Origin: Bacteroidia bacterium
Lineage (GTDB): Bacteria; Bacteroidota; Bacteroidia; Chitinophagales; Chitinophagaceae
DNA length: 64,000 bases
Direction: 5' to 3'
Assembly: GCA_030429205.1 (NCBI GenBank)
Contig: JAUICZ010000004.1
Location: 124,001-188,000 of the forward strand
Each line of letters opens with the position of its first letter. Position 1 is the first letter of the stretch. A program made the position numbers and the translations under genes. This document shows positions 27,465 to 36,603 of this stretch, one piece after another. The notes below the pieces were generated by a model, which did no database searches, was not told the DNA's origin, and saw only the letters and a program-made list of their open reading frames with translations.

Positions 27465-27980
27465 TTATTTGTTTATTCCAAGTAATTTTAACACATCGTC
27501 GCTTTTATCCAGCTTCGGATCTGCGTAAAACAAAGTCACACCACCGGCTTTATCAAAAACAGCATCATAAGCGCGTGATTTTGCATAATCCTGAACAGCA
27601 TCATAAACTTTGTCCTGTATTGGCTTTATTAACTTTTGGCGTTCTTTAAAAAGATCTCCTTCGTATCCAAAGCGTTGTTTCTGCAAGTCTTTCACCGCTT
27701 TTTCTTTCTTAACAATCTCATCCTCACGCTTTTTGCGTGCATCTTCTGATAGCATAGCACGCTCTGCCTGATATGTCTTGTACATTCTGTCAACATCCAT
27801 CATCTGATTGTCTATTTCCTTCTGCCATGTGTCAGACATTGCGTCCAGTTTGGTTTGAGCATCTTTATATTCTGTGATCTTATCCAGAATGTATTTACTG
27901 TCTATAATGCAAAAACGTTGTGCGTCAGCCTGAAAAGAAACGGCTACCACTAGTACTAATACTGCTAATATTTTTTTCAT
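27465..27980 (-). CDS. OmpH/Skp-family periplasmic chaperone (first copy)
   Basis: 171 residues from the ATG at 27980; the in-frame ATG at 27998 would only add MIKLTV before the signal peptide MKKILAVLV. The mature protein starts RFCIIDSKYILDKI, the Skp pattern. A long charged coiled-coil region (about 45-130) and a C-terminal YDAVFDKAGGVTLFYA segment follow. It sits 34 bases after bamA. Its relation to the second copy is clear in layout but moderate in sequence, so this is an old tandem duplication; paired ompH genes behind bamA are common in Bacteroidota. Confidence 0.93.
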   Translation of the reverse strand: MKKILAVLVLVVAVSFQADAQRFCIIDSKYILDKITEYKDAQTKLDAMSDTWQKEIDNQMMDVDRMYKTYQAERAMLSEDARKKREDEIVKKEKAVKDLQKQRFGYEGDLFKERQKLIKPIQDKVYDAVQDYAKSRAYDAVFDKAGGVTLFYADPKLDKSDDVLKLLGINK

Positions 27981-28014
27981 AACTGTGAGTTTAATCAAAT
28001 TAACAATGTGTCCA

Positions 28015-30708
28015 TTAATCCGGCTCGAAACCTAACATAAAGGTAAAGTTGGCTATATCCTTCATCTTGGTTAAACCAGCCGCCTTATCATAACGATCGA
28101 AACCAACACCGTAATCTAAACCAAGTAAACCAAACATTGGTAATATCACCCTGATACCAACACCGGCAGAACGATTAAGGTTTGACGGGTTGTATTGGCT
28201 AAAGTTAGACCATGCATTCGCCGCCTCCACAAAACATAAACCGTATATAGTTGATGTTTGGCTTAACGAGAATGGGAACCTTACCTCTGCCGTATACTTG
28301 TTAAAGATGGTCGCATCATAAGAATATGGCGCTCTGTAACCTCTGTGCGCGATGATATCTCTACCAACAAAGAAGTTCTGACCACTAAGACCATCGCCAC
28401 CTACCTGGAAGCGTTCAAATGGAGCAAAACCTATATCAGGGTTATAATAGCCCATAAAACCATACTTGGTAGCAAACTTGAATACAACATTACCAATCAT
28501 ACGTTGATACCACTCTGCTGTAAAGCGATACTTATGGTACTCGATCCATTTATATTTTTCAGATGGTGTTGCTACAGAATAATCTTTCCCGTCAAATGCA
28601 CTAAACGGTGGTGTAAACTGGAAAGTAAAGTTGATGTTAGAACCACTACGCGGGTACAACGGTTGGTCTATTGAGTAACGAGCTAATACTAATTTGATGT
28701 ATAAGTTGTTACTCTCGCCATTGTTAAATCCTGAGTTTTGGATCAACTCATATTGCTTCAGTTTAAAATTTTGGTAGTTAACACCATAAGTAAATATGAA
28801 GTTATCATCCGGCCATTTTATACGACGGCTCAATGAAACACCACCACCCAATACTCTCATGAACGATGCGTTAGCATCATTTGAGTTAACCGAGTTATTG
28901 AACTTACTATACAAGAAATTGGTAGTAAGAGAGTTTGGCTTTTTACCGCCCAACCAAGGTTCTGTGAACGACACGTTCATCGAGTTATAGAACCTACCGT
29001 TTGATTGGTAGTTAACTGAAAACTTCTGACCATCTCCAACAGGTAGCGGATCCCAGAATTTTGGTTTTAATACATTACGTAAAGAGAAGTTGTTGAATGT
29101 AACACCAATATTACCATAGAAGCTTACACCTCCTCCAAAACCTGCAGATAGCTGTAACTGATCACTAGACTTTTCTACTAAACTATATTCTATATCAACA
29201 GTACCGTCTTCCTGATTAGGCTTTGGTTGTATACCTATTTTTTCCTGATCGAAGAACCCAAGGTTGGCAATCTCTCTTTGAGAACGTATCAAATCTGCAC
29301 GGCTGAATTTGTTACCCGGCAACGTTCTTAACTCGCGCCTTACAACGTGCTCATTAGTCCTGTCGTTACCTGTGATAATTACATTCTTAATAGTTGCCTG
29401 AGGACCTTCCGTAATACGCATTTCATAATTAATGGTATCTCCCTCTATCGAAACTTCAATCGGATCTACATTAAAGAACAGGTAACCATCATTCATATAC
29501 AAACTACTCACATCATCACCACCATCAGGCGACAATATTTTACCTAACCTTGTTTCTAATAATTCAAGATTGTATACATCGCCTTTCTTTATACCAAGCA
29601 CCTTGCTCAAAAACTCACTTGAGTATTTCGTATTCCCTTTCCACTCAATATCACCAAAGTAATATTTATGTCCTTCACGAATTTTAATATCAATATTCAA
29701 GTTACCGTCAGCAACTTTATAAACAGTATCATCTTCAACAATCGCATCTCTATACCCCAAAGAGTTATAATATGCTATCAAAGCATCTTTATCCGTCTCC
29801 AATTTCTTCTCGCTGAACTTAGACGACGAGAACAAGTTCAATCGTAAATAAGGGTTCAACGCTTCTAATGTTTTAGACGGGTATAAAAAGTTAAAGTTCT
29901 TCATATACTCTGCAAAAGAACGATCATCTTTTTCATAAACTGTAACATCGTCTGCCGGGTGTAAACTAATGCGCGGTTTCTCTTTAGTTCCTTTAAGTGT
30001 ACGCTTCAAACGAGTGTCCGGCACAACTGTATTACCGGCAATATTTACCTGATTGATACGCGTACGAGAACCTTTATCAATAACAAATGTCAATCTAACT
30101 GAGTTTACAGAAATGGAATCTGTCCATTCTTGCACCTCTACCTTAACATCATTAAAGCCTTTCTCAAAATAATATTTCTTGATCTTAACAACTGCTTCTT
30201 TCTTGGTTGCATCTGTTACAACTCTCGACTTAACTAAACCTACTTTATCTGCCAACTCTTGAGCTTCAGACTTTCTTATTCCTTTATAATTATGCTTACT
30301 TAATCGAGGGCGCTCTTCAACATGAATGTTCAAAAATATTTTATCGCCTAATATTCTTGTTGCAGTTATGCTGATGTCAGAAAACAGATTTTGCTTCCAA
30401 AGGTTACGTATAGCTTTAGAAACCTTATCGCCGGAAGGCACTTTGATCTTCTCTCCAACTGTTAAACCGGAAACCGTTATCAATAGTTCATTATCCAAAA
30501 ACTTGGTACCCGAAACAGTAACACCGGCAATGGTGTACTGTTTAGGTCCTGACTGAACTTCAGTTGTACCTATTTTTCTTTTCCTGGCAATTTGCCCCAG
30601 TCCGTTATCTTCTGTATTAGACGTCTTTATCTGGGCTATAGAAGTAGTCGCCGCATATATAATACAGATGGTAATTAACAATAAGTTGCGCAAAATGGTC
30701 TTATGCAT
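28015..30708 (-). CDS. bamA: Outer-membrane protein assembly factor BamA
   Basis: Essential Omp85 protein that inserts beta-barrels into the outer membrane. 897 residues from the ATG at 30708, which overlaps the end of uppS by 8 bases; the in-frame ATG at 30750 would sit inside uppS and precede the signal peptide [10 protein letters not shown]. The periplasmic part contains POTRA domains (e.g. [44 protein letters not shown]). The 16-strand barrel begins near QLSAGFGGG and carries the conserved loop-6 region around [12 protein letters not shown]; the chain ends MLGFEPD. Skp-type chaperone genes follow in the same operon. Confidence 0.97.
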   Translation of the reverse strand: MHKTILRNLLLITICIIYAATTSIAQIKTSNTEDNGLGQIARKRKIGTTEVQSGPKQYTIAGVTVSGTKFLDNELLITVSGLTVGEKIKVPSGDKVSKAIRNLWKQNLFSDISITATRILGDKIFLNIHVEERPRLSKHNYKGIRKSEAQELADKVGLVKSRVVTDATKKEAVVKIKKYYFEKGFNDVKVEVQEWTDSISVNSVRLTFVIDKGSRTRINQVNIAGNTVVPDTRLKRTLKGTKEKPRISLHPADDVTVYEKDDRSFAEYMKNFNFLYPSKTLEALNPYLRLNLFSSSKFSEKKLETDKDALIAYYNSLGYRDAIVEDDTVYKVADGNLNIDIKIREGHKYYFGDIEWKGNTKYSSEFLSKVLGIKKGDVYNLELLETRLGKILSPDGGDDVSSLYMNDGYLFFNVDPIEVSIEGDTINYEMRITEGPQATIKNVIITGNDRTNEHVVRRELRTLPGNKFSRADLIRSQREIANLGFFDQEKIGIQPKPNQEDGTVDIEYSLVEKSSDQLQLSAGFGGGVSFYGNIGVTFNNFSLRNVLKPKFWDPLPVGDGQKFSVNYQSNGRFYNSMNVSFTEPWLGGKKPNSLTTNFLYSKFNNSVNSNDANASFMRVLGGGVSLSRRIKWPDDNFIFTYGVNYQNFKLKQYELIQNSGFNNGESNNLYIKLVLARYSIDQPLYPRSGSNINFTFQFTPPFSAFDGKDYSVATPSEKYKWIEYHKYRFTAEWYQRMIGNVVFKFATKYGFMGYYNPDIGFAPFERFQVGGDGLSGQNFFVGRDIIAHRGYRAPYSYDATIFNKYTAEVRFPFSLSQTSTIYGLCFVEAANAWSNFSQYNPSNLNRSAGVGIRVILPMFGLLGLDYGVGFDRYDKAAGLTKMKDIANFTFMLGFEPD

Positions 30709-31462
30709 GCGGTGCTGTATTCTTTTGAATTTGTTCACTTGTTTTTCCAAAACGACGTTCGCGACGTTGGTAATCTAAAATGGCCTCATACAAGCTTTGC
30801 TTTCTAAAATCAGGCCAATGCACATCTGTAAAATATAGTTCAGCATATGCAAGTTGATATAAAAGGTAATTACTGATACGATGTTCGCCGCTGGTACGTA
30901 TCATCAACTCGGGGTCAGGATACTTCGCCGTAGATAAATGAGCATGAAATAACTCATCTGTAATATCAGCTTCTTCTATCTCTCCCTTCTTAAACTTATC
31001 AGCAATTTGTTTTGTAGCTTCTAATATTTCCCATTTTGAACTATAACTCAATGCTAAGATCAGGTTTAACCCTGTATTCTCTGCTGTGATGTCTATAGCT
31101 TCGTTCAGTTCTGTTTGACATACATCCGGCAAACTCTTGAAGTCGCCAATTACATGTAAACGCACATTATTTTTCTTCAACTCTTCTACTTCCTTCCTAA
31201 TAGTATTCACCAACAACTCCATCAAAGCATCCACTTCTTCTTTCGGTCGGTTCCAGTTTTCTGTTGAAAAGGCATAAAGAGTAAGATACCCTACGCCTAA
31301 CTCTCCGCAGGTATTTACTATTTCTCGCACACTCACCACACCTTCGTGGTGGCCATACACGCGGTCTTCGCCACGCTCTTTTGCCCAACGGCCATTACCA
31401 TCCATGATAATGGCAATATGACGCGGGATGCGTTCTTTGTCTATCGAATTAAGTAGATCCAT
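30701..31462 (-). CDS. uppS: Isoprenyl transferase (undecaprenyl diphosphate synthase)
   Basis: cis-Prenyltransferase that makes the C55 carrier lipid used for peptidoglycan and polysaccharide building blocks. 253 residues, normal length. The catalytic Asp is in [21 protein letters not shown], the [19 protein letters not shown] segment and [10 protein letters not shown] are the family signatures. It is first in the operon uppS-bamA-ompH-ompH and has a clear promoter at 31498-31505. Its last codons overlap the bamA start. The linkage ties carrier-lipid supply to outer-membrane assembly and is frequent in Bacteroidota. Confidence 0.97.
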   Translation of the reverse strand: MDLLNSIDKERIPRHIAIIMDGNGRWAKERGEDRVYGHHEGVVSVREIVNTCGELGVGYLTLYAFSTENWNRPKEEVDALMELLVNTIRKEVEELKKNNVRLHVIGDFKSLPDVCQTELNEAIDITAENTGLNLILALSYSSKWEILEATKQIADKFKKGEIEEADITDELFHAHLSTAKYPDPELMIRTSGEHRISNYLLYQLAYAELYFTDVHWPDFRKQSLYEAILDYQRRERRFGKTSEQIQKNTAPHA

Positions 31463-31497
31463 CGGCTATCTAACCAAATATGAATTCAAAATGTGTG

Positions 31498-31505
31498 CAA
31501 AGGTA
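31498..31505 (-). promoter_or_regulatory. Bacteroidota -7 element (TACCTTTG) of the uppS-bamA operon
   Basis: Perfect TANNTTTG match 35 bases before the uppS ATG at 31462. The rest of the 31506-31671 gap is AT-rich with no other structure seen. Confidence 0.6.
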
Positions 31506-31671
31506 CAAAAATAGATGCTTGAAGCAGGTAACAAAATGCGGGTAGTTTAGTTTAACGCCACTTTAACTGCAAATGAATGTATATACTTGATAATTAACAC
31601 CATATTTTGAACTATGACATTTGACATACCATTCAAACAAAAATGTATTTTTATAACAGCTAAATGAAAAT

Positions 31672-32325
31672 ATGATGGTCACCAACTTAAGCGACGGTAA
31701 CTCAGTATTATCCAACTGGATAGCTGAAATACGAGATATTAATAAACAAACGGACAGAATGCGTTTCAGACGTAATATGGAGCGGATTGGAGAAATAGCA
31801 GCTTATGAACTAAGTAAACATCTGATATACAAAGAGATACAAGTAGAAACCCCAATGGGCGAAGCGGACTGTGCCATTACTGCAGATACTCCTGTTCTGG
31901 CTACAATACTTAGGGCGGGATTACCACTACATCAGGGCGTTTTAAACTATTTTGACCAGGCAGACAACGCCTTTATAGCGGGTTACCGCAAACACCACCG
32001 AGACGGAAGCTTTGAAATAGCCCAATATTATATGACCAGCCCAGAAATTGAAGGCAAACCGTTGATTATCGCTGACCCTATGCTGGCTACAGGAGCATCG
32101 CTGGTAACAGCGCTCAAATCGCTCGCAGAACTTGGGAAACCGGCTCAAATACACATTATTAGTGCTATTGCCTGCACAGAAGGTATAGAATACATTAAAA
32201 GAAAGTTTCCGGAGGCCTATATATGGGTAGGCGCCATAGATGAAGAGTTGACTGCCAAAGGGTATATCGTTCCGGGGCTGGGAGATGCGGGCGACCTGTC
32301 TTTCGGCATAAAAAAACAATCATAA
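31672..32325 (+). CDS. upp: Uracil phosphoribosyltransferase
   Basis: Salvages uracil with PRPP to give UMP in the cytoplasm. 217 residues, typical length. The PRPP-binding loop reads IIADPMLATGAS. The flanking ATILRAGLPLHQGVL and the C-terminal PGLGDAGDLSFG (uracil recognition) are conserved. Two adjacent ATG codons (31672 and 31675) are both possible starts. It appears to be a single-gene unit; no uraA-type permease is next to it. Confidence 0.96.
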   Translation: MMVTNLSDGNSVLSNWIAEIRDINKQTDRMRFRRNMERIGEIAAYELSKHLIYKEIQVETPMGEADCAITADTPVLATILRAGLPLHQGVLNYFDQADNAFIAGYRKHHRDGSFEIAQYYMTSPEIEGKPLIIADPMLATGASLVTALKSLAELGKPAQIHIISAIACTEGIEYIKRKFPEAYIWVGAIDEELTAKGYIVPGLGDAGDLSFGIKKQS

Positions 32326-32428
32326 CCCCAACTAAAATAATATTTTAGCAGTCTTGCATAATAAGAGAATTTGGCTTAATTTGCCTGTCAGAAACTGATA
32401 ATTTAACAATTACTAAAAGTTTACCCAG

Positions 32429-33469
32429 ATGAAGAAATTATTATTAGGAGTAGGTGCTGCATTGATTTTCACAACTTCGGGTATAGCGCAAGATGCGCAT
32501 TTCACCCAATATTTTGCATCACCACTTACACTTAACCCAGCCTTAACAGGATTGACTCAGTGCGATCTAAGGTTAGCGGCTAACTACCGTTCTCAGTGGT
32601 CAAGTGTATCTTCTAATCCTTATGTAACAGGTACTGTATCCTATGATATGTCTGCCATGAAAGGCACTTTAAACAATGGCGATGCCCTTGGAATTGGTGT
32701 TCTTGGCTTATTTGACCGTTCAGGTCTTGGCGGATTACAAAACGTAACTGTTGGATTATCATTAGCTTATCACAAAGCACTTGGTTACGAAAAGCAACAC
32801 ACACTATCAATTGGTGTACAAGGTGCTTTAGTTCAAAAAACTCTTGATTTTGACAAACTAACTTTCGAAAGCCAGTTTGATCCTCGTACAGGAGAAACTA
32901 ACAACCCATCAGGAGAAAATATCAACAATCAGGATTTACAATACCCTGACTTCAATGCAGGTTTAATGTACTCTGGTCGTGTTACTGAGCATGCTACTGC
33001 ATATGTAGGGTTCTCTTACTACCACTTAACTGAGCCTAATGAGTCTTTCTTAAGCGATGGTACAGCAACATTACACTCTCGTTACACAGGTTATTTAGGA
33101 GGTTCTTTCGATCTTAACGAAAACTTGGTATTATATGCTAGTGGTTTATATCAAAGTCAGGCAGGTGCTACAGAAGTTATGGCAGGTGCTGCTGTAGGTT
33201 TTGTATTGAACCCTGGTCACGACAGAGAGTTCTCTCAAAACACAGTATTCTACTTAGGTGGTTGGTATCGTTACAACGATGCACTTGCTCCATACATTGG
33301 ATTTGAGTGGTCTAAAATGAAGTTAGGTGTTAGTTATGACTTGAACGTGTCTAGCTTCGCTCCTGCTACAAACGGTAACGGCGCATACGAAGTTACTTTG
33401 ATCTTCAACGGTTGCATCAACAAACGTGCATCTCGTCCTACTTACAACTTTGCTTGTCCTAAGTTCTAA
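32429..33469 (+). CDS. PorP/SprF family type IX secretion system membrane protein
   Basis: 346 residues. A Sec signal peptide (about 1-20, ends SGIAQ) is followed at once by the family hallmark DAHFTQYFASPLTLNPALTG. The rest is a predicted outer-membrane beta-barrel rich in alternating aromatic strands (SLAYHKALGYEKQ, YSGRVTEHATAYVGFSYY). PorP/SprF proteins work with the T9SS: SprF is needed for secretion of the adhesin SprB, and each often serves one large cargo gene nearby. Here the SprB-repeat protein is about 9 kb away, so no partner can be fixed. A one-mismatch promoter-like TTAATTTG lies upstream, near 32385. Confidence 0.92.
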   Translation: MKKLLLGVGAALIFTTSGIAQDAHFTQYFASPLTLNPALTGLTQCDLRLAANYRSQWSSVSSNPYVTGTVSYDMSAMKGTLNNGDALGIGVLGLFDRSGLGGLQNVTVGLSLAYHKALGYEKQHTLSIGVQGALVQKTLDFDKLTFESQFDPRTGETNNPSGENINNQDLQYPDFNAGLMYSGRVTEHATAYVGFSYYHLTEPNESFLSDGTATLHSRYTGYLGGSFDLNENLVLYASGLYQSQAGATEVMAGAAVGFVLNPGHDREFSQNTVFYLGGWYRYNDALAPYIGFEWSKMKLGVSYDLNVSSFAPATNGNGAYEVTLIFNGCINKRASRPTYNFACPKF

Positions 33470-33486
33470 TAAGAACATCACGATAT

Positions 33487-33517
33487 AAAAAAAGGGTAGC
33501 TAACGCTACCCTTTTTT
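33487..33517. terminator. Bidirectional terminator between the PorP/SprF and glycosylase genes
   Basis: Stem AAAAAAGGGTAGC with GCTACCCTTTTTT around a four-base loop. A and T runs on both sides serve the two convergent genes. Confidence 0.85.
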
Positions 33518-33521
33518 AGTG

Positions 33522-34124
33522 CTATAAACCTTTCCCCTTACTTACGTACTTGTTATCTTTTATATAATACCTGTAAGGTAAGTACGCATCTTCTTCTGCA
33601 TAAGCAACCCCTACCCTTGTAGCTGCTGCTATTTCTTTATTAGGTACAATTCCCCCTCTATCTTCTATCCTAATGTTTTTAATTAATGGCAAGTTTGTAT
33701 GTTTTGTAGTGATGCCCAATGCCTGACTTAAAGCTCCGGGGCCGGCAGTTACCGACGGTATCAATTTTTCTTTCTTACGTCTATTCAACATTATATCTAC
33801 TCCCTCTACAGGTTCAATACCTCTTATTAATACAGCATGTGGTATACCGGCTATATTCGTAACCACATTAAACAAATGGTGTATACCATAGCATAGATAC
33901 ACATAAGCAACACCACCAGCTGCATACATTGTTTTTGTTCTATTAGTATGCCTACCTCCGTATGCGTGAGAAGCCTTATCTGTTATGCCTGCATATGCCT
34001 CTGTTTCAACGATCATACCAGATGCAAGTTGACCATCGATATTTGTAACCAGCACTTTGCCCAATAGCTCTTTTGCAATAACGCAGACATCCTCTCTCTG
34101 GTAAAAATCTTTTTGCAACACCAT
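33522..34124 (-). CDS. 3-methyladenine DNA glycosylase (AAG/Mpg family)
   Basis: Removes alkylated and deaminated purines from DNA to start base-excision repair. 200 residues from the ATG at 34124 (MVLQKDFYQ); the in-frame ATG at 34238 would extend across the divergent methylase gene and is rejected. Family landmarks: VETEAYAG with the catalytic Glu, [35 protein letters not shown] and the C-terminal [19 protein letters not shown]. It diverges from the RsmI-family gene with a gap of about 50 bases. Confidence 0.94.
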   Translation of the reverse strand: MVLQKDFYQREDVCVIAKELLGKVLVTNIDGQLASGMIVETEAYAGITDKASHAYGGRHTNRTKTMYAAGGVAYVYLCYGIHHLFNVVTNIAGIPHAVLIRGIEPVEGVDIMLNRRKKEKLIPSVTAGPGALSQALGITTKHTNLPLIKNIRIEDRGGIVPNKEIAAATRVGVAYAEEDAYLPYRYYIKDNKYVSKGKGL

Positions 34125-34174
34125 AATGTAAAATACACCCTGTACAATTCTTTTACAATTTGTATTATTACCAA

Positions 34175-34882
34175 ATGGCAGCAATAGGGAAACTATATAT
34201 GGTACCGGTACCAATCGCAGAAGGTGCATTGCATACACTTAGTGAAGAGGTTAAAACCGTTACAGCACAGCTGAAGTACTACTTCGCAGAACGCTCAAGA
34301 ACTTCCAGACGATTTTTACGATCATTACACCCTGACTTAGTGCTAGATGAGATAAAGTTCTCTGAAATAGACAAACATAAAGGCATCGATTTTAATACAC
34401 TAAAAAAATGGCTAAAAGAAGGTCATGATGTAGGGGTAATGAGTGAAGCCGGCTGCCCGGGTGTTGCAGACCCCGGAGCTAAAATTGCAAAAGTGGCTCA
34501 AGATTTTGGTGCCGAGGTTATACCACTAACCGGCCCAAATTCTATAATACTGGCACTAATGGCGTCTGGCTTAAACGGACAAAGTTTTGCTTTTAACGGT
34601 TACTTGCCTGTAAAAGATCCTGCACGTAGTAAAGAGATCAAAACATTGGAGCTAAGATCCAGAAAAGAAAAACAAACACAAATATTTATAGAAACACCTT
34701 ACCGTAATAAAACGCTTTTTGCCGAGCTGCTACGAAACTGCCATGATAACACTCATTTGTGTATTGCACAAAATGTAACAGCACCTGATGCATCCATAAA
34801 AACTAATAGTATTGCTTATTGGAAAAAGAATAAGGTTAATTTCGAGAAACAGCCTGTTGTTTTTCTGTTGCTAGCTCAATAG
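34175..34882 (+). CDS. RsmI-family (tetrapyrrole methylase fold) rRNA methyltransferase
   Basis: 235 residues from the ATG at 34175; a TTG 15 bases upstream is in frame but unnecessary. It shows the RsmI layout: [11 protein letters not shown] (for LVPTPIGN), [11 protein letters not shown] (for AEDTRxSxxLL), [12 protein letters not shown] (for SDAGTPGISDPG), [16 protein letters not shown] and FNGYLP. RsmI 2'-O-methylates C1402 of 16S rRNA using S-adenosylmethionine. Several core positions depart from the RsmI consensus and the C-terminal extension is absent, so this may be the short Bacteroidota branch of the family with the same or a related target. It is convergent with the next gene, with two bases between stops. 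Confidence 0.8.
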   Translation: MAAIGKLYMVPVPIAEGALHTLSEEVKTVTAQLKYYFAERSRTSRRFLRSLHPDLVLDEIKFSEIDKHKGIDFNTLKKWLKEGHDVGVMSEAGCPGVADPGAKIAKVAQDFGAEVIPLTGPNSIILALMASGLNGQSFAFNGYLPVKDPARSKEIKTLELRSRKEKQTQIFIETPYRNKTLFAELLRNCHDNTHLCIAQNVTAPDASIKTNSIAYWKKNKVNFEKQPVVFLLLAQ

Positions 34883-34884
34883 TA

Positions 34885-35295
34885 CTAATAGTACGTTGCC
34901 TTAACTTCAGAAACATTGGCAATATCATCAACTATATACTGCCCTTTTTCATCGTTGATGCTATTGTAGTTATCGCCCCTCCAGGGTAAACTTCTGCGAT
35001 ACTGAGTGTAATGAAGCTTTACTTGTTTGCCCAGGCAATTTTCTAATGAGTCGGCTATCTTAATATCTGACACACTAAATTTAAAGTACTGAGCATTAAA
35101 GCCTCCTGCTCTTTGTCCAAAACCACGTTGAATAACCTCTCCTTCGTAAGTTTTAAAGAAATTGCCTTTTCGCGAGAATTTTTGAAGCACACCTTCTCTG
35201 TATCCGGAACTGTATGGATTATAATAGAACCAATATATATACCCTACTATAGATATTAGAATTATTATTACCGAATAGAAGATTACTTTACGCAT
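34885..35295 (-). CDS. Small membrane-anchored protein of unknown function
   Basis: 136 residues from the ATG at 35295 (MRKVIFYS); an ATG 15 bases upstream is possible. One N-terminal helix (about 4-22) leads to a conserved-looking segment, YREGVLQKFSRKGNFFKTYE, then a small beta-rich domain. The order suggests a single-pass protein with a periplasmic or cytoplasmic beta domain. I believe related small proteins occur widely in Bacteroidota, but I know no function. It is downstream of, and on the same strand as, the processive GT2 gene. Confidence 0.7.
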   Translation of the reverse strand: MRKVIFYSVIIILISIVGYIYWFYYNPYSSGYREGVLQKFSRKGNFFKTYEGEVIQRGFGQRAGGFNAQYFKFSVSDIKIADSLENCLGKQVKLHYTQYRRSLPWRGDNYNSINDEKGQYIVDDIANVSEVKATYY

Positions 35296-35359
35296 AACCG
35301 AAAGATACAAAAGCCATTAAAAACAAGTGATAGTTTATATAAACTTAATCGTGTAGTAT

Positions 35360-36496
35360 TTATTTTACATTCCTTCCTTTCCACTCGTACTTACCAATAA
35401 AGCCAAAGAAACCTGCCAGAACTATATAGGTAATATGTATAGGTTCAAATATCGGAAAGAATACTAACTCTCTGGTTTGATTATAAAATTTCGCCACAGG
35501 GTATAGGAACAACATTTCCGCAATGCCTTTACCAATTAGTATTATAAATAAGTGCAAAAGGTACTCTGGTTGAAATATTGATACTACAGCAGTTATCAGT
35601 AATACAAGGTTAAAAAGATAAACCAACATTAAAACAGCTGTTAACCTATAGTCGTTATACTTACCTGATTTGGATGCCCAGCGAATACGTTGCTGAAAAA
35701 AGCTTCGCCAATCCGGCTGTGGAGCTGTAGAAACTATTGCCGCATCACTATTTAAATACTTAATACCATTGGGATAATACTTCCTCATTTTTGTCATTAG
35801 CAAATAATCATCACCCGAAGCTATATGGTCAATACCATCGTACCCTTTTACTTTATCAAACGCAGATTTACTAAATGCCAGGTTTGCACCATTGCACATA
35901 TTTCCCATTCGTAGCTTAAGGGTCGCAACAGTGATGCCTTGCATACTAATGAAATCTAACGACTGAAAAACCTCTACAAACCTGTTTGAATTCACAAAAC
36001 AGACTGGTCCAACAATCATTACCGGGTGCTTTTCTTCATACAAAGCAGCAATGCTCTTCAGCCAATCTGCTGACATGAATGTATCTGCATCAGTAGTAAC
36101 GATCAGCTCTCCGCTTGCTTCAGCTATTCCAGTAGAAAGCGCCAGCTTCTTGTAAGAAGTAACATCTTTATCATGTATGTACTGCGATAGCTTTATACAT
36201 CTTAATTGCTTGTCTGTATTTGTTGCAGTAACAGTGTCATAGGTTTTATCTGTTGAGTGATCGTCTACTACTATTACCTCATAAAGTTCTTTTGGATAAC
36301 TCTGGGCTAATACTGCTTCCAGACATTTAGTAATATTATGCTCCTCGTTTCGGGCCGGTATAATTACAGATATACGGGTTTGAGGTACATATGTTCTGGA
36401 AAACCTGAACTGCTTTTTTTGATGCCAGCCATAGCGATAAATAAATATTAGCGCTACGTACAGGAAAGCCAGACTATATATAAAAAACAGTATCAT
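35360..36496 (-). CDS. Processive-type membrane glycosyltransferase, GT2
   Basis: 378 residues. One N-terminal helix (about 1-20) is followed by a cytoplasmic GT-A domain with ISVIIPARNEEHNI, VVDDHSTD, TTDADT (DxD), SGDDYL and QQRIRW (the QxxRW motif of processive enzymes). Three or so C-terminal helices follow (VLMLVYLFNLVLLITAVVSI and two more). The architecture fits synthesis or transfer of a polymer or glycolipid at the inner membrane. The promoter is at 36511-36518, 14 bases from the ATG. The substrate is not predictable. Confidence 0.9.
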   Translation of the reverse strand: MILFFIYSLAFLYVALIFIYRYGWHQKKQFRFSRTYVPQTRISVIIPARNEEHNITKCLEAVLAQSYPKELYEVIVVDDHSTDKTYDTVTATNTDKQLRCIKLSQYIHDKDVTSYKKLALSTGIAEASGELIVTTDADTFMSADWLKSIAALYEEKHPVMIVGPVCFVNSNRFVEVFQSLDFISMQGITVATLKLRMGNMCNGANLAFSKSAFDKVKGYDGIDHIASGDDYLLMTKMRKYYPNGIKYLNSDAAIVSTAPQPDWRSFFQQRIRWASKSGKYNDYRLTAVLMLVYLFNLVLLITAVVSIFQPEYLLHLFIILIGKGIAEMLFLYPVAKFYNQTRELVFFPIFEPIHITYIVLAGFFGFIGKYEWKGRNVK

Positions 36497-36510
36497 TTAT
36501 TTGGATGTAG

Positions 36511-36518
36511 CAAAGATA
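36511..36518 (-). promoter_or_regulatory. Bacteroidota -7 element (TATCTTTG) of the GT2 gene
   Basis: Perfect TANNTTTG match 14 bases before the ATG at 36496. Confidence 0.55.
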
Positions 36519-36603
36519 AACAACTGCATATAACACCATTGTTAAGAAATAATTTAACAGCAAATAAGTACCTATTTCAGTAACTTCATACAAAAGCACA
36601 GAT

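Noticed and set aside
26912-27980. The two ompH genes considered as a split or frameshifted single gene
   Set aside because: Each has its own signal peptide, full-length domain and stop; they are tandem paralogues.
31506-31671. Search for a tRNA or small RNA in this and the other longer gaps (60561-60731, 60104-60293, 3947-4165)
   Set aside because: No cloverleaf, T-loop GTTC-type motif or stable structure was seen by eye; a tRNA scan would be needed to exclude one fully.
32379-32395. TTTGGCTTAATTTGCC before the PorP/SprF gene considered as a sigma-54 promoter
   Set aside because: The GG and GC are eight bases apart, not the required ten.
34125-34238. N-terminal extension of the DNA glycosylase to an ATG at 34238
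   Set aside because: It would run antisense into the divergent methylase gene and add residues not found in the family.
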